The position numbers and the translations under genes are program-made. A DNA stretch of 64,000 bases from Alkalihalobacillus sp. TS-13 (GTDB taxonomy: Bacteria; Bacillota; Bacilli; Bacillales; Fictibacillaceae), in the NCBI RefSeq assembly GCF_019720915.1, contig NZ_JAHKSI010000001.1:124001-188000 (forward strand), in the 5' to 3' direction. Shown here one piece after another: positions 27,175 through 36,426 of the stretch; positions within the stretch are counted from its first letter, which is position 1, and the number at the start of each line of letters is the position of its first letter. Under the pieces are notes generated by a model, which was not told where the DNA came from, made no database searches, and saw only the letters and a list, made by a program, of their open reading frames with translations.

Positions 27175-28620
27175 ATGACAGCTAACACAATTGATAATTT
27201 TATTTTAGGTAAATGGACAACACCTTCAGAACCCAAATATGACGAGGTAGTAAATCCTGCTACTGGTGAAGTGATTGCTAAAGTTGCCATTTCCAGTGAG
27301 TCAGACGTGCAACAAGCTGTGAAGGTGGCTAATGAATCGTACAAAACATGGAAAAAAGTTCCTGTTCCGAAAAGAGCACGAATATTGTTTCAATATCAAC
27401 AATTGTTAAACGAGCATAAAGAAGAACTTGCAGAACTTATCACAAAAGAAAATGGAAAAAATTACACTGAAGCGCTGGGAGAGGTACAACGAGGGATTGA
27501 GTGTGTGGAATTTGCCGCTGGTGCTCCTTCACTTATGAAAGGAGAACAATTGCCTGATATTGCAGTCGGGATAGAATCAGGAATGTATCGCTATCCAATT
27601 GGAGTAGTTGGTGGGATTACACCTTTCAATTTCCCAATGATGGTCCCATGTTGGATGTTCCCTTTAGCTATTGCATGTGGAAATACCTTTGTGTTGAAGC
27701 CCTCGGAGAAAACCCCTTTGCTTGCTACACGGCTTGCAGAATTATTTCAAGAAGCAGGGCTTCCAGATGGTGTATTAAATATTGTAAACGGGGCGCATGA
27801 CGTTGTGAACGAATTACTGGAACATGAAGATATTCAAGCCATTTCGTTTGTAGGTTCACAACCAGTCGCAGAATATATTTATAAAACAGCCGCTGCGAAT
27901 GGAAAGCGGGTCCAGGCACTAGCTGGGGCAAAAAACCATTCCATCGTGCTTCCAGATGCTGAGTTGGATGTAGCCGTTCCTAATATTATCAGTGCTGCTT
28001 TTGGATCGGCGGGACAACGTTGTATGGCGGCTTCAGTCGTTGTAGCTGTGGGAAATATTGCTGATGAACTCATTGCTAGGTTGAAAACAGAAGCTGACAA
28101 CATTGTCATCGGTGATGGGTCAATAGAAAACGTTTTTCTCGGACCAGTCATACGCAAGGAGCAGCAAGAACGGACACTTTCCTATATCAAGGCCGGTGAA
28201 GAGGAGGGGGCTACGTTATTACGAGATGGTCGAGAAGATGAAATTGATGAAGAAGGTTCATTTGTCGGGGCTACTATTTTTGATCACGTCGATACCTCAA
28301 TGAAAATCTGGAAAGATGAAATCTTTGCGCCGGTTCTTTCTATCGTTCGTGTTAATTCTTTAAACGAAGCGATCGAGTTCACCAATCAATCTGATTTTGC
28401 CAATGGTGCTTGCTTATTTACAGACAGCGCACACGCTGTGAGAAAATTCAGAGAAGAAATTGATGCGGGCATGTTAGGGATAAATCTAGGTGTACCAGCC
28501 CCTATGGCGTTTTTCCCTTTCTCCGGATATAAGAAATCTTTTTATGGAGATCTTCATGCCAATGGAACTGATGGAGTGGAATTTTACACAAGGAAAAAGA
28601 TGTTAACGGCACGTTATTAA
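27175..28620 (+). CDS. mmsA: CoA-acylating methylmalonate/malonate-semialdehyde dehydrogenase
   Basis: An aldehyde dehydrogenase of 481 residues. The Cys nucleophile is in [11 protein letters not shown] near residue 283. The usual general-base Glu is replaced by Asn in the [14 protein letters not shown] stretch, the hallmark of the CoA-dependent MmsA/IolA group. It converts methylmalonate semialdehyde to propionyl-CoA or malonate semialdehyde to acetyl-CoA, with CO2 release. The start is ATG 27175 after GGGAGGCG; upstream in-frame codons overlap the promoter module. With the aminotransferase encoded next it would complete breakdown of beta-alanine or beta-aminoisobutyrate. Confidence 0.9.
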   Translation: MTANTIDNFILGKWTTPSEPKYDEVVNPATGEVIAKVAISSESDVQQAVKVANESYKTWKKVPVPKRARILFQYQQLLNEHKEELAELITKENGKNYTEALGEVQRGIECVEFAAGAPSLMKGEQLPDIAVGIESGMYRYPIGVVGGITPFNFPMMVPCWMFPLAIACGNTFVLKPSEKTPLLATRLAELFQEAGLPDGVLNIVNGAHDVVNELLEHEDIQAISFVGSQPVAEYIYKTAAANGKRVQALAGAKNHSIVLPDAELDVAVPNIISAAFGSAGQRCMAASVVVAVGNIADELIARLKTEADNIVIGDGSIENVFLGPVIRKEQQERTLSYIKAGEEEGATLLRDGREDEIDEEGSFVGATIFDHVDTSMKIWKDEIFAPVLSIVRVNSLNEAIEFTNQSDFANGACLFTDSAHAVRKFREEIDAGMLGINLGVPAPMAFFPFSGYKKSFYGDLHANGTDGVEFYTRKKMLTARY

Positions 28621-28643
28621 TGAAGAGAGGCTAGGGGGTTTTT

Positions 28644-29987
28644 ATGTATTCTACAAAGACAACTACCGATGAACTTCTAAGTAAAGATGCTAAATATGTT
28701 TGGCATGCAATGAAAGGATACACGAAAGAATCTACTCCGTTGATCGTAGAAACCGCGGAAGGCGCATGGATAAAAGATGTACACGGTAAAGAATATTTGG
28801 ATGGGATGTCAGGACTTTGGTGTGTAAATATAGGATATGGTCGTGAAGAACTCGCCCGTGCTGCCTATGATCAACTCACCAAGCTTTCTTACTTTCCGTT
28901 ATCGCATGGTCATAACCCTTCTATTTTGCTTGCCGAAAAACTGAACGAATACTTGGATGATGATTATGTTTTCTTTTTTTCTAACAGTGGGTCCGAAGCC
29001 AATGAAACAGCATTTAAAATTGCAAGACAATATCACCACCAGAGAGGCGACGTAAACCGTTATAAGTTTATCTCCCGTTATAGAGCCTATCACGGAAATA
29101 CGATGGGAGCACTTGCTGCTACTGGACAAGCGCAAAGAAAGTATAAATATGAACCTTTAGGATCCGGCTTTATACATGTAGCCCCTCCTGATTTATATCG
29201 TAATCCTGAAGATAGGGAGACGTTAGCCAGTGCAGAGGCAATCGATCAGGTCATGAAATGGGAATTAAGTGAAACGATCGCTGGAGTCATCATGGAACCC
29301 ATTATTACTGGTGGTGGAGTGCTTATACCTCCAGAAAATTATATGAAACGAATAAAAGAAATCTGTGAAAATCACGGTGCTCTCTTAATCGTTGATGAAG
29401 TCATATGCGGGTTTGGAAGAACGGGAGAAGCTTTTGGATTTATGAATTATGGGGTTAAACCTGATGTTATTACAATGGCAAAAGGTATTACAAGTGCTTA
29501 TATGCCTTTAGCTGCTACAGCTGTAAAACGTGAAATATTTGAAGAATTTGTGGGAAATAGCGACTACGACCGTTTTAGACATGTGAATACGTATGGTGGA
29601 AGTCCTGCTTCTTGTGCTGTAGCGTTGAAAAACCTAGAGATAATGGAAGAAGAGAATTTATTTGAACGTTCGAAGGAAATGGGAAAGCGCCTTTTAAAAG
29701 ATTTAGAAGTTTTAAAAGCCCACCCTAACGTGGGGGATGTGCGCGGTAAAGGGTTATTATTGGGAATTGAACTTGTAGAAGACAAACGTACAAAAGATCC
29801 TATCGAGTATTCAAAAATAGAAACCGTTATGAAAGCCTGCAAAGATAAAGGCCTTCTTATAGGTAACAATAAAGACACTGTTGCCGGGCACAACAATATT
29901 ATTCAGTTATGCCCCCCTTTAAGCATAACGGAACAGGATTATCAATTTATCGTAGAAACCTTATTAGAAAGCTTTCAGTCTATTTAA
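28644..29987 (+). CDS. Class III aminotransferase (omega-amino acid:pyruvate type)
   Basis: The 447-residue PLP enzyme has the cofactor lysine in MAKGITSAY (residue 280), the DEVICGFGRTG motif carrying the pyridine-binding Asp, and SNSGSEANETAFKIAR for phosphate binding. It falls in the omega-amino acid:pyruvate / taurine:pyruvate group by its MSGLWCVNIGYG opening. It moves a terminal amino group to pyruvate, forming alanine and a semialdehyde. It lies 23 bases after mmsA, which could take malonate semialdehyde from beta-alanine. Substrate choice is inferred from this pairing. Confidence 0.88.
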   Translation: MYSTKTTTDELLSKDAKYVWHAMKGYTKESTPLIVETAEGAWIKDVHGKEYLDGMSGLWCVNIGYGREELARAAYDQLTKLSYFPLSHGHNPSILLAEKLNEYLDDDYVFFFSNSGSEANETAFKIARQYHHQRGDVNRYKFISRYRAYHGNTMGALAATGQAQRKYKYEPLGSGFIHVAPPDLYRNPEDRETLASAEAIDQVMKWELSETIAGVIMEPIITGGGVLIPPENYMKRIKEICENHGALLIVDEVICGFGRTGEAFGFMNYGVKPDVITMAKGITSAYMPLAATAVKREIFEEFVGNSDYDRFRHVNTYGGSPASCAVALKNLEIMEEENLFERSKEMGKRLLKDLEVLKAHPNVGDVRGKGLLLGIELVEDKRTKDPIEYSKIETVMKACKDKGLLIGNNKDTVAGHNNIIQLCPPLSITEQDYQFIVETLLESFQSI

Positions 29988-30020
29988 TCTTTTTATACTA
30001 CTTGAGAAGGAGTGTGAGGT

Positions 30021-31541
30021 ATGCAAGCAACTATCCGAGACTATGAAAGCGTTTTAAGAGACAAAACAGATGTTCAGAAAATGTATATAAATGGTGACTG
30101 GATCGAGAGTTCTTCAAAAAAAACGAGGGAGATTTTAAACCCAGCAAATAATGAAGTTATTGCCACAGTCACACAAGCCGACTCCAGCGAAGTGGATTTT
30201 GCCGTCCAATCCGCTAAGGCTGCTTTTTATAAGAATGGTTGGAATACCACTTACGCACGAACAAGGGCGGATCTTCTATTAAAAGTAGCAGATAAATTAG
30301 AGGAAAGAAAAGAAGAGTTTGCCATGCTGGAAACATTAAACAATGGGAAGATATACGAGGATTCTATGGTAGATATAGAGGATGCTATTAACCAATTTCA
30401 GTATTATGCGGGTCTTGCGACCAAACCTCATGGTCAAACCTATGAGGTTCCAGATGAAATACAGGCAATGGTAGTACGTGAGCCTATGGGGGTAGCAGCT
30501 TTAATCGCTCCATGGAATTATCCGCTCGTAATGGCTACGCAAAAAATGTCAGCAGCTCTAGCAGCAGGATGTACTGTAGTTGTAAAACCAGATAAGCAGA
30601 CTCCCCTTACTCTCATCAGGCTATTTGAAGTCATTGATGAAGTCGGTTTTCCAAAAGGGGTTGCCAATCTAGTTTTAGGAACTGGATCAATAATCGGTGA
30701 CACGTTGGTGAATCATCCAGATGTAGATAAAGTTTCTTTTACTGGAAGTACTGATACTGGAAAGCACATTATGAAAAACGCAGCAGATACGGTGAAAAAT
30801 ATTAGTTTAGAACTTGGTGGCAAATCACCAAATATTGTTTTTGCCGATGCGGATTTTGATACTGCTGTTGATTATGCATTGCTGGGTATCTTTGCTGGTA
30901 CGGGACAAATTTGCTCAGCTGGTTCTCGGTTGATTCTGGAAAGCAGTTTATATGAGCAATTTGTAGAGGAGCTTATCGCTAGGGCAAAGAAAATTAAAAT
31001 TGGGCCTGGTTGGGATGAAAATACAGAAATGGGTCCACTGATATCAAAAGATCACATGAACAGGGTGCTCGATTATATTCGAATCGGTAAAGCTGAAGGT
31101 GCAGAACTTCTATGCGGGGGGAAGCAAGTAGTAGACGGCGACCTGGCTCAAGGCAATTATGTTGAGCCGACGATCTTTTCACACACTACGCCTGAAATGC
31201 GAATTGTTCAGGAAGAAATTTTCGGTCCTGTGCTCGTTATTCAAGTGTTTGATACGGAAGAAGAAGCAATAGAATTAGCAAATGGTACTGACTATGGGCT
31301 TGCTGCGGCTGTTTTCACAAATGATGGCGCTAAAGCTCAGAGAGTGATTCGAAAGCTTCAAGCAGGTATAACCTGGATTAACACCTATCACCCTACGTTC
31401 AATGAAGCTCCTTGGAGTGGTTACAAACAAAGTGGTTTCGGCGGTGGAGACCTTGGAACCTACGGTTTTGAAGAATATTTGTATAAGAAGCAAGTTAACA
31501 CAGCATTGGAAGTCAAACCCTCCGGTTTTTATAAAGGGTGA
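30021..31541 (+). CDS. Aldehyde dehydrogenase, betaine-aldehyde/aminoaldehyde type
   Basis: The 506 residues carry Cys in GTGQICSAGS (residue 298), the general-base Glu in LELGGKSPN (near 264) and PWNYPL for NAD binding. GTGQICSAGSRL with the NPANNEVIATV opening is typical of betaine-aldehyde and omega-aminoaldehyde dehydrogenases, though the group also oxidises other semialdehydes. In the parallel hydroxyproline pathway an ALDH removes 2-oxoglutarate semialdehyde made by the DapA-like enzyme; that role fits its place just before the DAO and DapA genes here. AAGGAG lies eight or more bases before the ATG. Confidence 0.87.
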   Translation: MQATIRDYESVLRDKTDVQKMYINGDWIESSSKKTREILNPANNEVIATVTQADSSEVDFAVQSAKAAFYKNGWNTTYARTRADLLLKVADKLEERKEEFAMLETLNNGKIYEDSMVDIEDAINQFQYYAGLATKPHGQTYEVPDEIQAMVVREPMGVAALIAPWNYPLVMATQKMSAALAAGCTVVVKPDKQTPLTLIRLFEVIDEVGFPKGVANLVLGTGSIIGDTLVNHPDVDKVSFTGSTDTGKHIMKNAADTVKNISLELGGKSPNIVFADADFDTAVDYALLGIFAGTGQICSAGSRLILESSLYEQFVEELIARAKKIKIGPGWDENTEMGPLISKDHMNRVLDYIRIGKAEGAELLCGGKQVVDGDLAQGNYVEPTIFSHTTPEMRIVQEEIFGPVLVIQVFDTEEEAIELANGTDYGLAAAVFTNDGAKAQRVIRKLQAGITWINTYHPTFNEAPWSGYKQSGFGGGDLGTYGFEEYLYKKQVNTALEVKPSGFYKG

Positions 31542-31568
31542 TAGAAAGGTTATAGGAGGCACACCCTC

Positions 31569-32756
31569 ATGAATAGTTTTGATGTTGTGGTGATTGGTGC
31601 TGGCATTATCGGATGCAGTGTTGCATACCACCTATCTAAAGCAGGATACACTGTAGCGCTAGTTGACAAAGGGGATGTCGCTTCAGGTACTTCTAGTCGT
31701 TGTGATGCAGTTGCTCTAATTTGTGACAAAAAACCTGGCATAGATACTGAAATGGGTTTTACAAGTATTCAACTATATAAACAATTGGCTAAAGAGTTAT
31801 CCTTTGACTTTGAATTTTCTTCCAGAGGTAGCTTATATGTGTGCGAAACAGATCAAGAACTGGAAATCGCTAATTACTATGTCAATGAACAGGCAGCAGC
31901 CGGGTATGTCATGAAAATGGTAGATGGAAAAGAACTACTGGACATTGAACCATATTTGGCCACGGACTTAGCGGGAGGAATATGGACAGAAGTAGATTCT
32001 ACCATGAACCCGTATCTCGTTTGTTTTGCCTTTGTAGAAGAAGCAAAAAAATATGGTTTAAAACTTTTTTCTAACCATGAAGTGAAAGCGATCAAAAAGA
32101 GGCCAGATGGTAGTGTTGAGGCTGTTGTTACTGATAAAACGACGATACACACAAAAAAGGTTGTAAATTGTGCCGGTGTATGGGCAGGTAAGATTGGCCA
32201 AATGGTAGGAATCGATATTCCCATAAAGCCACGAAAAGGGATGGTCCTAGTATCAGAAAAAACAAAGCCTGTCGTTAGTCAAAAGGTTCATGAATTTGGT
32301 TATATGTTATCGAAATTTGAAGATATAAACTATTCACGCAATGTAAGCAAAGTGGTTGAAGAAAACAATATTGCTTTTACGATTGAGCCAACAGAAGCAG
32401 GAAATTTCCTTTTAGGAGGACACCGCTCATTTAAAGGGTATGACATTACATCTGAAAATAGAGTTATGCGTGGTATTGCAGAAAGAGCTTTACGTTTCTT
32501 ACCCGTTTTGAAGGACATAGCATGTATTCGTTCTTATGCAGGGATTCGACCATGGGTTGTTGATCATTTGCCAATTGTTTCAGATGTAGAAGAAGTGCCA
32601 GGTTTTTATATAGCTAGTGGACATGAAGGTGACGGAATTAGTATGGCGCCGATTACTGGTAGAATGATGACCCAATTAATCTCAAACCACGAAACAGATT
32701 TTAATATTGATCGATTGAAATTCTCTCGCTACAAACAATCAAGTCAAATTATTTAA
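31569..32756 (+). CDS. DAO-family FAD oxidoreductase, HcnC/D-amino-acid dehydrogenase beta-like subunit
   Basis: A 395-residue D-amino-acid oxidase-fold flavoprotein. The N-terminal GAGIIGCSVAYHLSKAGY binds FAD, GDVASGTSSRCDAV is the second FAD contact, and IRPWVVDHLPIV with ASGHEGDGISMAPITG closes the active site. Its best functional relatives are the HcnC / LhpB / OoxB / glycine-oxidase type subunits, which oxidise amino or imino acids as part of heteromeric dehydrogenases. The partner-type subunits (two small 2Fe-2S proteins and an HcnB-like flavoprotein) are encoded 34.5-36.4 kb in the same operon. AGGAGG precedes the ATG. Confidence 0.85.
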   Translation: MNSFDVVVIGAGIIGCSVAYHLSKAGYTVALVDKGDVASGTSSRCDAVALICDKKPGIDTEMGFTSIQLYKQLAKELSFDFEFSSRGSLYVCETDQELEIANYYVNEQAAAGYVMKMVDGKELLDIEPYLATDLAGGIWTEVDSTMNPYLVCFAFVEEAKKYGLKLFSNHEVKAIKKRPDGSVEAVVTDKTTIHTKKVVNCAGVWAGKIGQMVGIDIPIKPRKGMVLVSEKTKPVVSQKVHEFGYMLSKFEDINYSRNVSKVVEENNIAFTIEPTEAGNFLLGGHRSFKGYDITSENRVMRGIAERALRFLPVLKDIACIRSYAGIRPWVVDHLPIVSDVEEVPGFYIASGHEGDGISMAPITGRMMTQLISNHETDFNIDRLKFSRYKQSSQII

Positions 32757-32786
32757 TCAAAAAGATATTAATAGGAGGAATTTAAT

Positions 32787-33686
32787 ATGTACAAACCTAC
32801 AGGGATGATTCCGGCTATGCCTACACCTTTTAATGATGAAGGAAATATAGACTTTGATTCTTATAATAGATTAATAGATCATTTGATAGATGGCGGGGTT
32901 CACTGCCTGCTTGCCGGTGGCAGCACAGGTGAATATTCCTTAATGTCTATGGATGAAAGGAAATCCGTCTTAAAGGCGGCTGTTGAAACGGCTAAAGGCC
33001 GCGTACCAATCATGGCCGGTACAAGCGCCCATAAAACAGAGGATACGCTTGAACTTACAAGATATGCAGCAGAAATCGGTGCTGACTGTGCTCTTGTGAT
33101 CAATCCCTATTATTTAAAAACGAGTGAACAAGGCATTCTTGATTATTACACGAAACTTGCAAAAAACGCTGATATAGGCATCGTCATTTATCACTATCCC
33201 GTAGCAACGAGTGTTGAACTTTCGCCAGAATTAATAGCAGAATTGAGTAAAATCGATGGTATTGTTGGTGTCAAAAATACGACAGATCAAGAACATACCT
33301 GTAAAGTGATTGCTCTTACAAAAGATCAAGATGATTTCTCTGTTTTAACTGGATTTGAACACCTGATTTTACCAACGTTAGCAGTCGGTGGAGATGGGGC
33401 AACAGGAATCGTACACAATTTGGTGCCAAAAGAAATTGTTCAAATGTATAAATTATTTACTGAAGATAGAGACATTGAAGGAGCTATTGAAATAAACCAA
33501 AAACTTCTTCCTCTTTATGATTATGTAGAAGCTGAACCTGTTCCAGGACCGGTAAAAGCAGGTTTAGACATTCTGGGGATTAAAGGAGGTCATGTACGCG
33601 AACCACTCGTACCAGCCTCTGAAGAATTGAAACAAAAAATGGGACAAGCACTTTCTGAGCTAGGTTACGAAGTTCAAACTGTTTAA
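32787..33686 (+). CDS. DapA-family lyase/dehydratase (dihydrodipicolinate synthase-like)
   Basis: A 299-residue TIM barrel with the Schiff-base lysine in GVKNTTD (residue 163), the proton-relay tyrosine in IVIYHYPVA, and the pyruvate-binding GGSTGEYSLMS loop. Members include aldolases and dehydratases/deaminases such as 1-pyrroline-4-hydroxy-2-carboxylate deaminase of D-hydroxyproline degradation. True DapA is unlikely, since this is a catabolic operon with an imino-acid dehydrogenase. I infer that it opens or deaminates the cyclic imine made by the DAO complex; direct activity is unknown. It is the second DapA-family gene of the window after kdgD. Confidence 0.85.
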   Translation: MYKPTGMIPAMPTPFNDEGNIDFDSYNRLIDHLIDGGVHCLLAGGSTGEYSLMSMDERKSVLKAAVETAKGRVPIMAGTSAHKTEDTLELTRYAAEIGADCALVINPYYLKTSEQGILDYYTKLAKNADIGIVIYHYPVATSVELSPELIAELSKIDGIVGVKNTTDQEHTCKVIALTKDQDDFSVLTGFEHLILPTLAVGGDGATGIVHNLVPKEIVQMYKLFTEDRDIEGAIEINQKLLPLYDYVEAEPVPGPVKAGLDILGIKGGHVREPLVPASEELKQKMGQALSELGYEVQTV

Positions 33687-33731
33687 TTTGCAGCAATGGA
33701 GAATATGTAACATGAGATAGGATGTGAGAAA

Positions 33732-34514
33732 GTGTCTATAAATCAATCTCGAGAATATGGCCGCATTAGTGAAGGATCCAATACAAGAATACAGATGAAA
33801 AAAGGACAGTATGTCTCGGGGTATTCAGTTGGAATTTTATTTTTAGATGGTTGCTGGTATCCGACCTTGCCTGGAAATGTAGCGAATCTATCCACATATG
33901 ACTTTCCAGTAGTGATGAAAGTAGTACCCGGTTGCACGCAAGAAAGAATACATGCAGGTGATCCAACATTAGTGGACGATATTATTGCTGCAGCCCTAAA
34001 ATTTGAAAAAGAAGGGGCTAAGGTAATTTGTGGGGCTTGCGGTTTTTTGGGGAATTATCAAGAGCAAGTCGCTAATGCGGTTGATATACCAGTATTTTTA
34101 TCAAGTGTTATTCAACTCCCATGGATCAAACAGGGATTAAAATCAGAACAAAGCGTGGGGGTTTTAACAGCAGATATCAATGGGTTGACAGATGATCTTT
34201 TTCATAGCTGTGGAGTCGATAATACTGAATATATAAAAGTGAAAGACTTGGGAAGGCTCCCAGAATTTTCAGCAATAACTGAAAGCAGAGGAAGTTTTGA
34301 CACCGATATCGTTCGTAGAGAAGTTGTGAAGGCTTCTCTGGAACTTGTCCATAACCATCCAGATATGGGAGCTGTACTGCTTGAATGTAGTGACCTTCCA
34401 CCATATGCTGCAGATATTCAAAGGGCAGTTGGTTTGCCGGTATATGATTTTATTACAATGATTCGGTGGGCGCATATGGCGACATCACAAAAACCCTACG
34501 GTGGCTTTCTATAA
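33732..34514 (+). CDS. Aspartate/glutamate/hydantoin racemase-family protein
   Basis: The 260-residue protein has the two-domain Asp/Glu-racemase layout with two acid-base cysteines: one in VICGACGFLGNYQ near residue 100 and one in VLLECSDLPPYA near 219. The spacing between them is typical. The start is GTG 33732. The fold covers aspartate, glutamate and hydantoin racemases and maleate isomerases. Flanked by an imino-acid dehydrogenase it may epimerise the substrate to the D-form that the flavoprotein accepts, replacing the proline-racemase-type epimerase of known hydroxyproline clusters. This is a hypothesis; isomerisation of another acid is possible. Confidence 0.75.
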   Translation: MSINQSREYGRISEGSNTRIQMKKGQYVSGYSVGILFLDGCWYPTLPGNVANLSTYDFPVVMKVVPGCTQERIHAGDPTLVDDIIAAALKFEKEGAKVICGACGFLGNYQEQVANAVDIPVFLSSVIQLPWIKQGLKSEQSVGVLTADINGLTDDLFHSCGVDNTEYIKVKDLGRLPEFSAITESRGSFDTDIVRREVVKASLELVHNHPDMGAVLLECSDLPPYAADIQRAVGLPVYDFITMIRWAHMATSQKPYGGFL

Positions 34515-34526
34515 CAAGGAGGTGGA

Positions 34527-34820
34527 ATGGCGGTGATAAGTGATGACGATAAAATTATATGCAGATGTGAGGAAGTATCTTTAAGTACGATTAAAGACAT
34601 AGTCCATCATTTTCATTGTTCTTCCCGTGAAGTGAAATTAAGAACGCGTGCTGGAATGGGATATTGTGGAGGGAGAATATGTCGAACAATTATAGAAAAA
34701 GTTGTGCAAGACATCAACAATGAGAAGGTTAGCAATGAAAGTCAACTCAGCTATCGTCCGCCTATACGGCCAGTAACCTTCGGGCAGTTAGGAGGTAGCT
34801 GGAATGACGATGAGAGTTGA
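34527..34820 (+). CDS. Stand-alone BFD-like [2Fe-2S] protein
   Basis: The 97 residues form a BFD-type cluster domain with four cysteines: the pair in IICRCEE (about residues 12-14) and the pair in GMGYCGGRICRTI (about 48-53). In HcnB, OoxA and LhpA-type subunits this domain is the C-terminal end of the large flavoprotein. Here it is a separate gene, and the HcnB-like protein encoded at 35126 lacks it. AAGGAGG precedes ATG 34527. Its stop overlaps the next gene by 17 bases, indicating tight co-translation. It probably carries electrons within the dehydrogenase complex. Confidence 0.85.
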   Translation: MAVISDDDKIICRCEEVSLSTIKDIVHHFHCSSREVKLRTRAGMGYCGGRICRTIIEKVVQDINNEKVSNESQLSYRPPIRPVTFGQLGGSWNDDES

Positions 34821-35100
34821 ATGCCACCCTGTTCTAGGAAATTTGGAAAACCAACGGAGAATAACAATCTATTACGATGATCAAGCCTATCAAGCTTATG
34901 AAGGCGATACCATAGCATCAGCCATGATGGCAGAAGGAGTAAAGACATTAAGATATCATGAAGTTAGCGGGAAAGGAAGAGGGGTTTATTGTAATATCGG
35001 TCATTGCTTTGAATGCAGAGTTCGTGTTAATGAAGAAAAAATAGTAAGGGCATGCTTAACGCCTGTCTCAGAAGGAATGAGAATATATTCGTTATCTTAA
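34804..35100 (+). CDS. HcnA-like [2Fe-2S] subunit
   Basis: The 98-residue protein matches the N-terminal ferredoxin domain of sarcosine oxidase alpha and the HcnA subunit. It has GDTIASAMMAEGVKTLRYHE, then a cluster loop GVYCNIGHCFECRV with the last cysteine in RACLTPV. The four Cys pattern fits a plant-type 2Fe-2S site. The ribosome site AGGAGG lies inside the end of the previous gene, with which it overlaps. It is a likely electron-transfer subunit of a membrane-independent imino-acid dehydrogenase made with its neighbours. Confidence 0.87.
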   Translation: MTMRVECHPVLGNLENQRRITIYYDDQAYQAYEGDTIASAMMAEGVKTLRYHEVSGKGRGVYCNIGHCFECRVRVNEEKIVRACLTPVSEGMRIYSLS

Positions 35101-35125
35101 GTTTACTTAAAGTAGGTGAAGTAAA

Positions 35126-36361
35126 GTGTCAGACCTTCTTATCATTGGAGCTGGGCCTGCCGGGTTAAGTGCAGCAATTGCTGCAGCAGAAGAAGGACTA
35201 TCGGTTACGGTGATTGACGAATTTCCGAAGGCAGGAGGGCGTCTTCTCGGGCAGCTTCATCAAGAACCGAACGGTGAATGGTGGAATGGTATACAGAAAG
35301 GAGAACAACTTAGTCAACGGGCTCTTCAATCAGGGGTAACGATTCAGTGTGAGGTATCCGTTTATGATATCAGTCAATCGAAAAATGGATGGGACGTATA
35401 CACCACCAGGGGGGAATACAAAGCTGAAAAACTGCTTCTAGCTACAGGAGCTACAGAAAGTCCTATTCCAGTGAAAGGGTGGACCCTTCCGGGAGTAATG
35501 ACTATAGGAGCAGCTCAGATAATGGGAAATGTTCATCGAGTAAAGCCAGGAAACTCATGTATCATTATTGGAGCCAACGTGTTGTCTATGGCGATTGCGA
35601 ATGAACTAAAGTTATGTGGTGTAAATGTTAAAGAAATCATTATTCCTAAAGCAGATATTACATCAAACGAAGCCGGGAATCCTGAACAGGTTTTATCTTC
35701 TTTAATGCGATTGACACATCTTGCACCTACTCCTATACTTCGCCAACTAGGTAAAATAGGTAAAAGGGTACATCCCAAAATTGCAATAAGGCTTTTTCCG
35801 AAAAAAGGCATCAGAATGTTTGATATTCCACTTCACCTTAAGACTGTTGCTCTAGAAATCGTAGGAGATCGTTTTGCTACCGGAGTACGGACAGCGAATA
35901 TTAAGGCAAACGGTGAAATTGATCATACAAGTGAAAAAGTAGTGGACGCTGACTTTGTATGTATTGCGGGAGGATTAACCCCTTTATCAGAACTTGCTTC
36001 AATAATCGGCTGCTCGTTCAAATATATACCAGAGCTAGGTGGTCATGTGCCTGTCCACAACGAACAAATGCAGACGAATATTCCTGGTCTTTATGTAGCT
36101 GGAAATATAACAGGTATTGAAAGCGCGAAAGTAGCAATGGCTCAAGGAAGAGTTGCTGGGTTGGCTATAGCTGCAGATAGTACGAACGATTGGGAGCAAA
36201 TGGAGACGTCAATGAATAAAGCAATTGAAAATGTTAACATTACCAGAGATAAAGCTTTAATCCAGTTTCATCCTTGTATTTCTGATGCGCGTAAGAAGTT
36301 CTATCAAAAGTCTGAAGTTGATCTAACACAAATATCGAAAATTAAAAAAAGGGAAGCTTAA
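35126..36361 (+). CDS. HcnB-like FAD/NAD(P) oxidoreductase subunit
   Basis: The 411-residue flavoprotein has IIGAGPAGLSAAIAAAEEGL at the start, a central GANVLSMAIANELKLCGVNV pyridine-nucleotide-type loop, ATGATESPIPVKGWTLPGVM, and the late GLYVAGNITGIESAKVAMAQ FAD motif. This is the alpha (HcnB/OoxA/LhpA) type. Relatives run about 50 residues longer with a C-terminal BFD cluster, which is missing here and encoded at 34527. The start is GTG 35126 after GTAGGTGA. It should accept electrons from the DAO-type subunit at 31569 through the small iron-sulfur proteins. Confidence 0.85.
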   Translation: MSDLLIIGAGPAGLSAAIAAAEEGLSVTVIDEFPKAGGRLLGQLHQEPNGEWWNGIQKGEQLSQRALQSGVTIQCEVSVYDISQSKNGWDVYTTRGEYKAEKLLLATGATESPIPVKGWTLPGVMTIGAAQIMGNVHRVKPGNSCIIIGANVLSMAIANELKLCGVNVKEIIIPKADITSNEAGNPEQVLSSLMRLTHLAPTPILRQLGKIGKRVHPKIAIRLFPKKGIRMFDIPLHLKTVALEIVGDRFATGVRTANIKANGEIDHTSEKVVDADFVCIAGGLTPLSELASIIGCSFKYIPELGGHVPVHNEQMQTNIPGLYVAGNITGIESAKVAMAQGRVAGLAIAADSTNDWEQMETSMNKAIENVNITRDKALIQFHPCISDARKKFYQKSEVDLTQISKIKKREA

Positions 36362-36426
36362 CTTCAAGTAACAAATCATTATTAACCATTTGTAACGAGA
36401 CTATGAAAGGTGGAAGCATAAAAATT

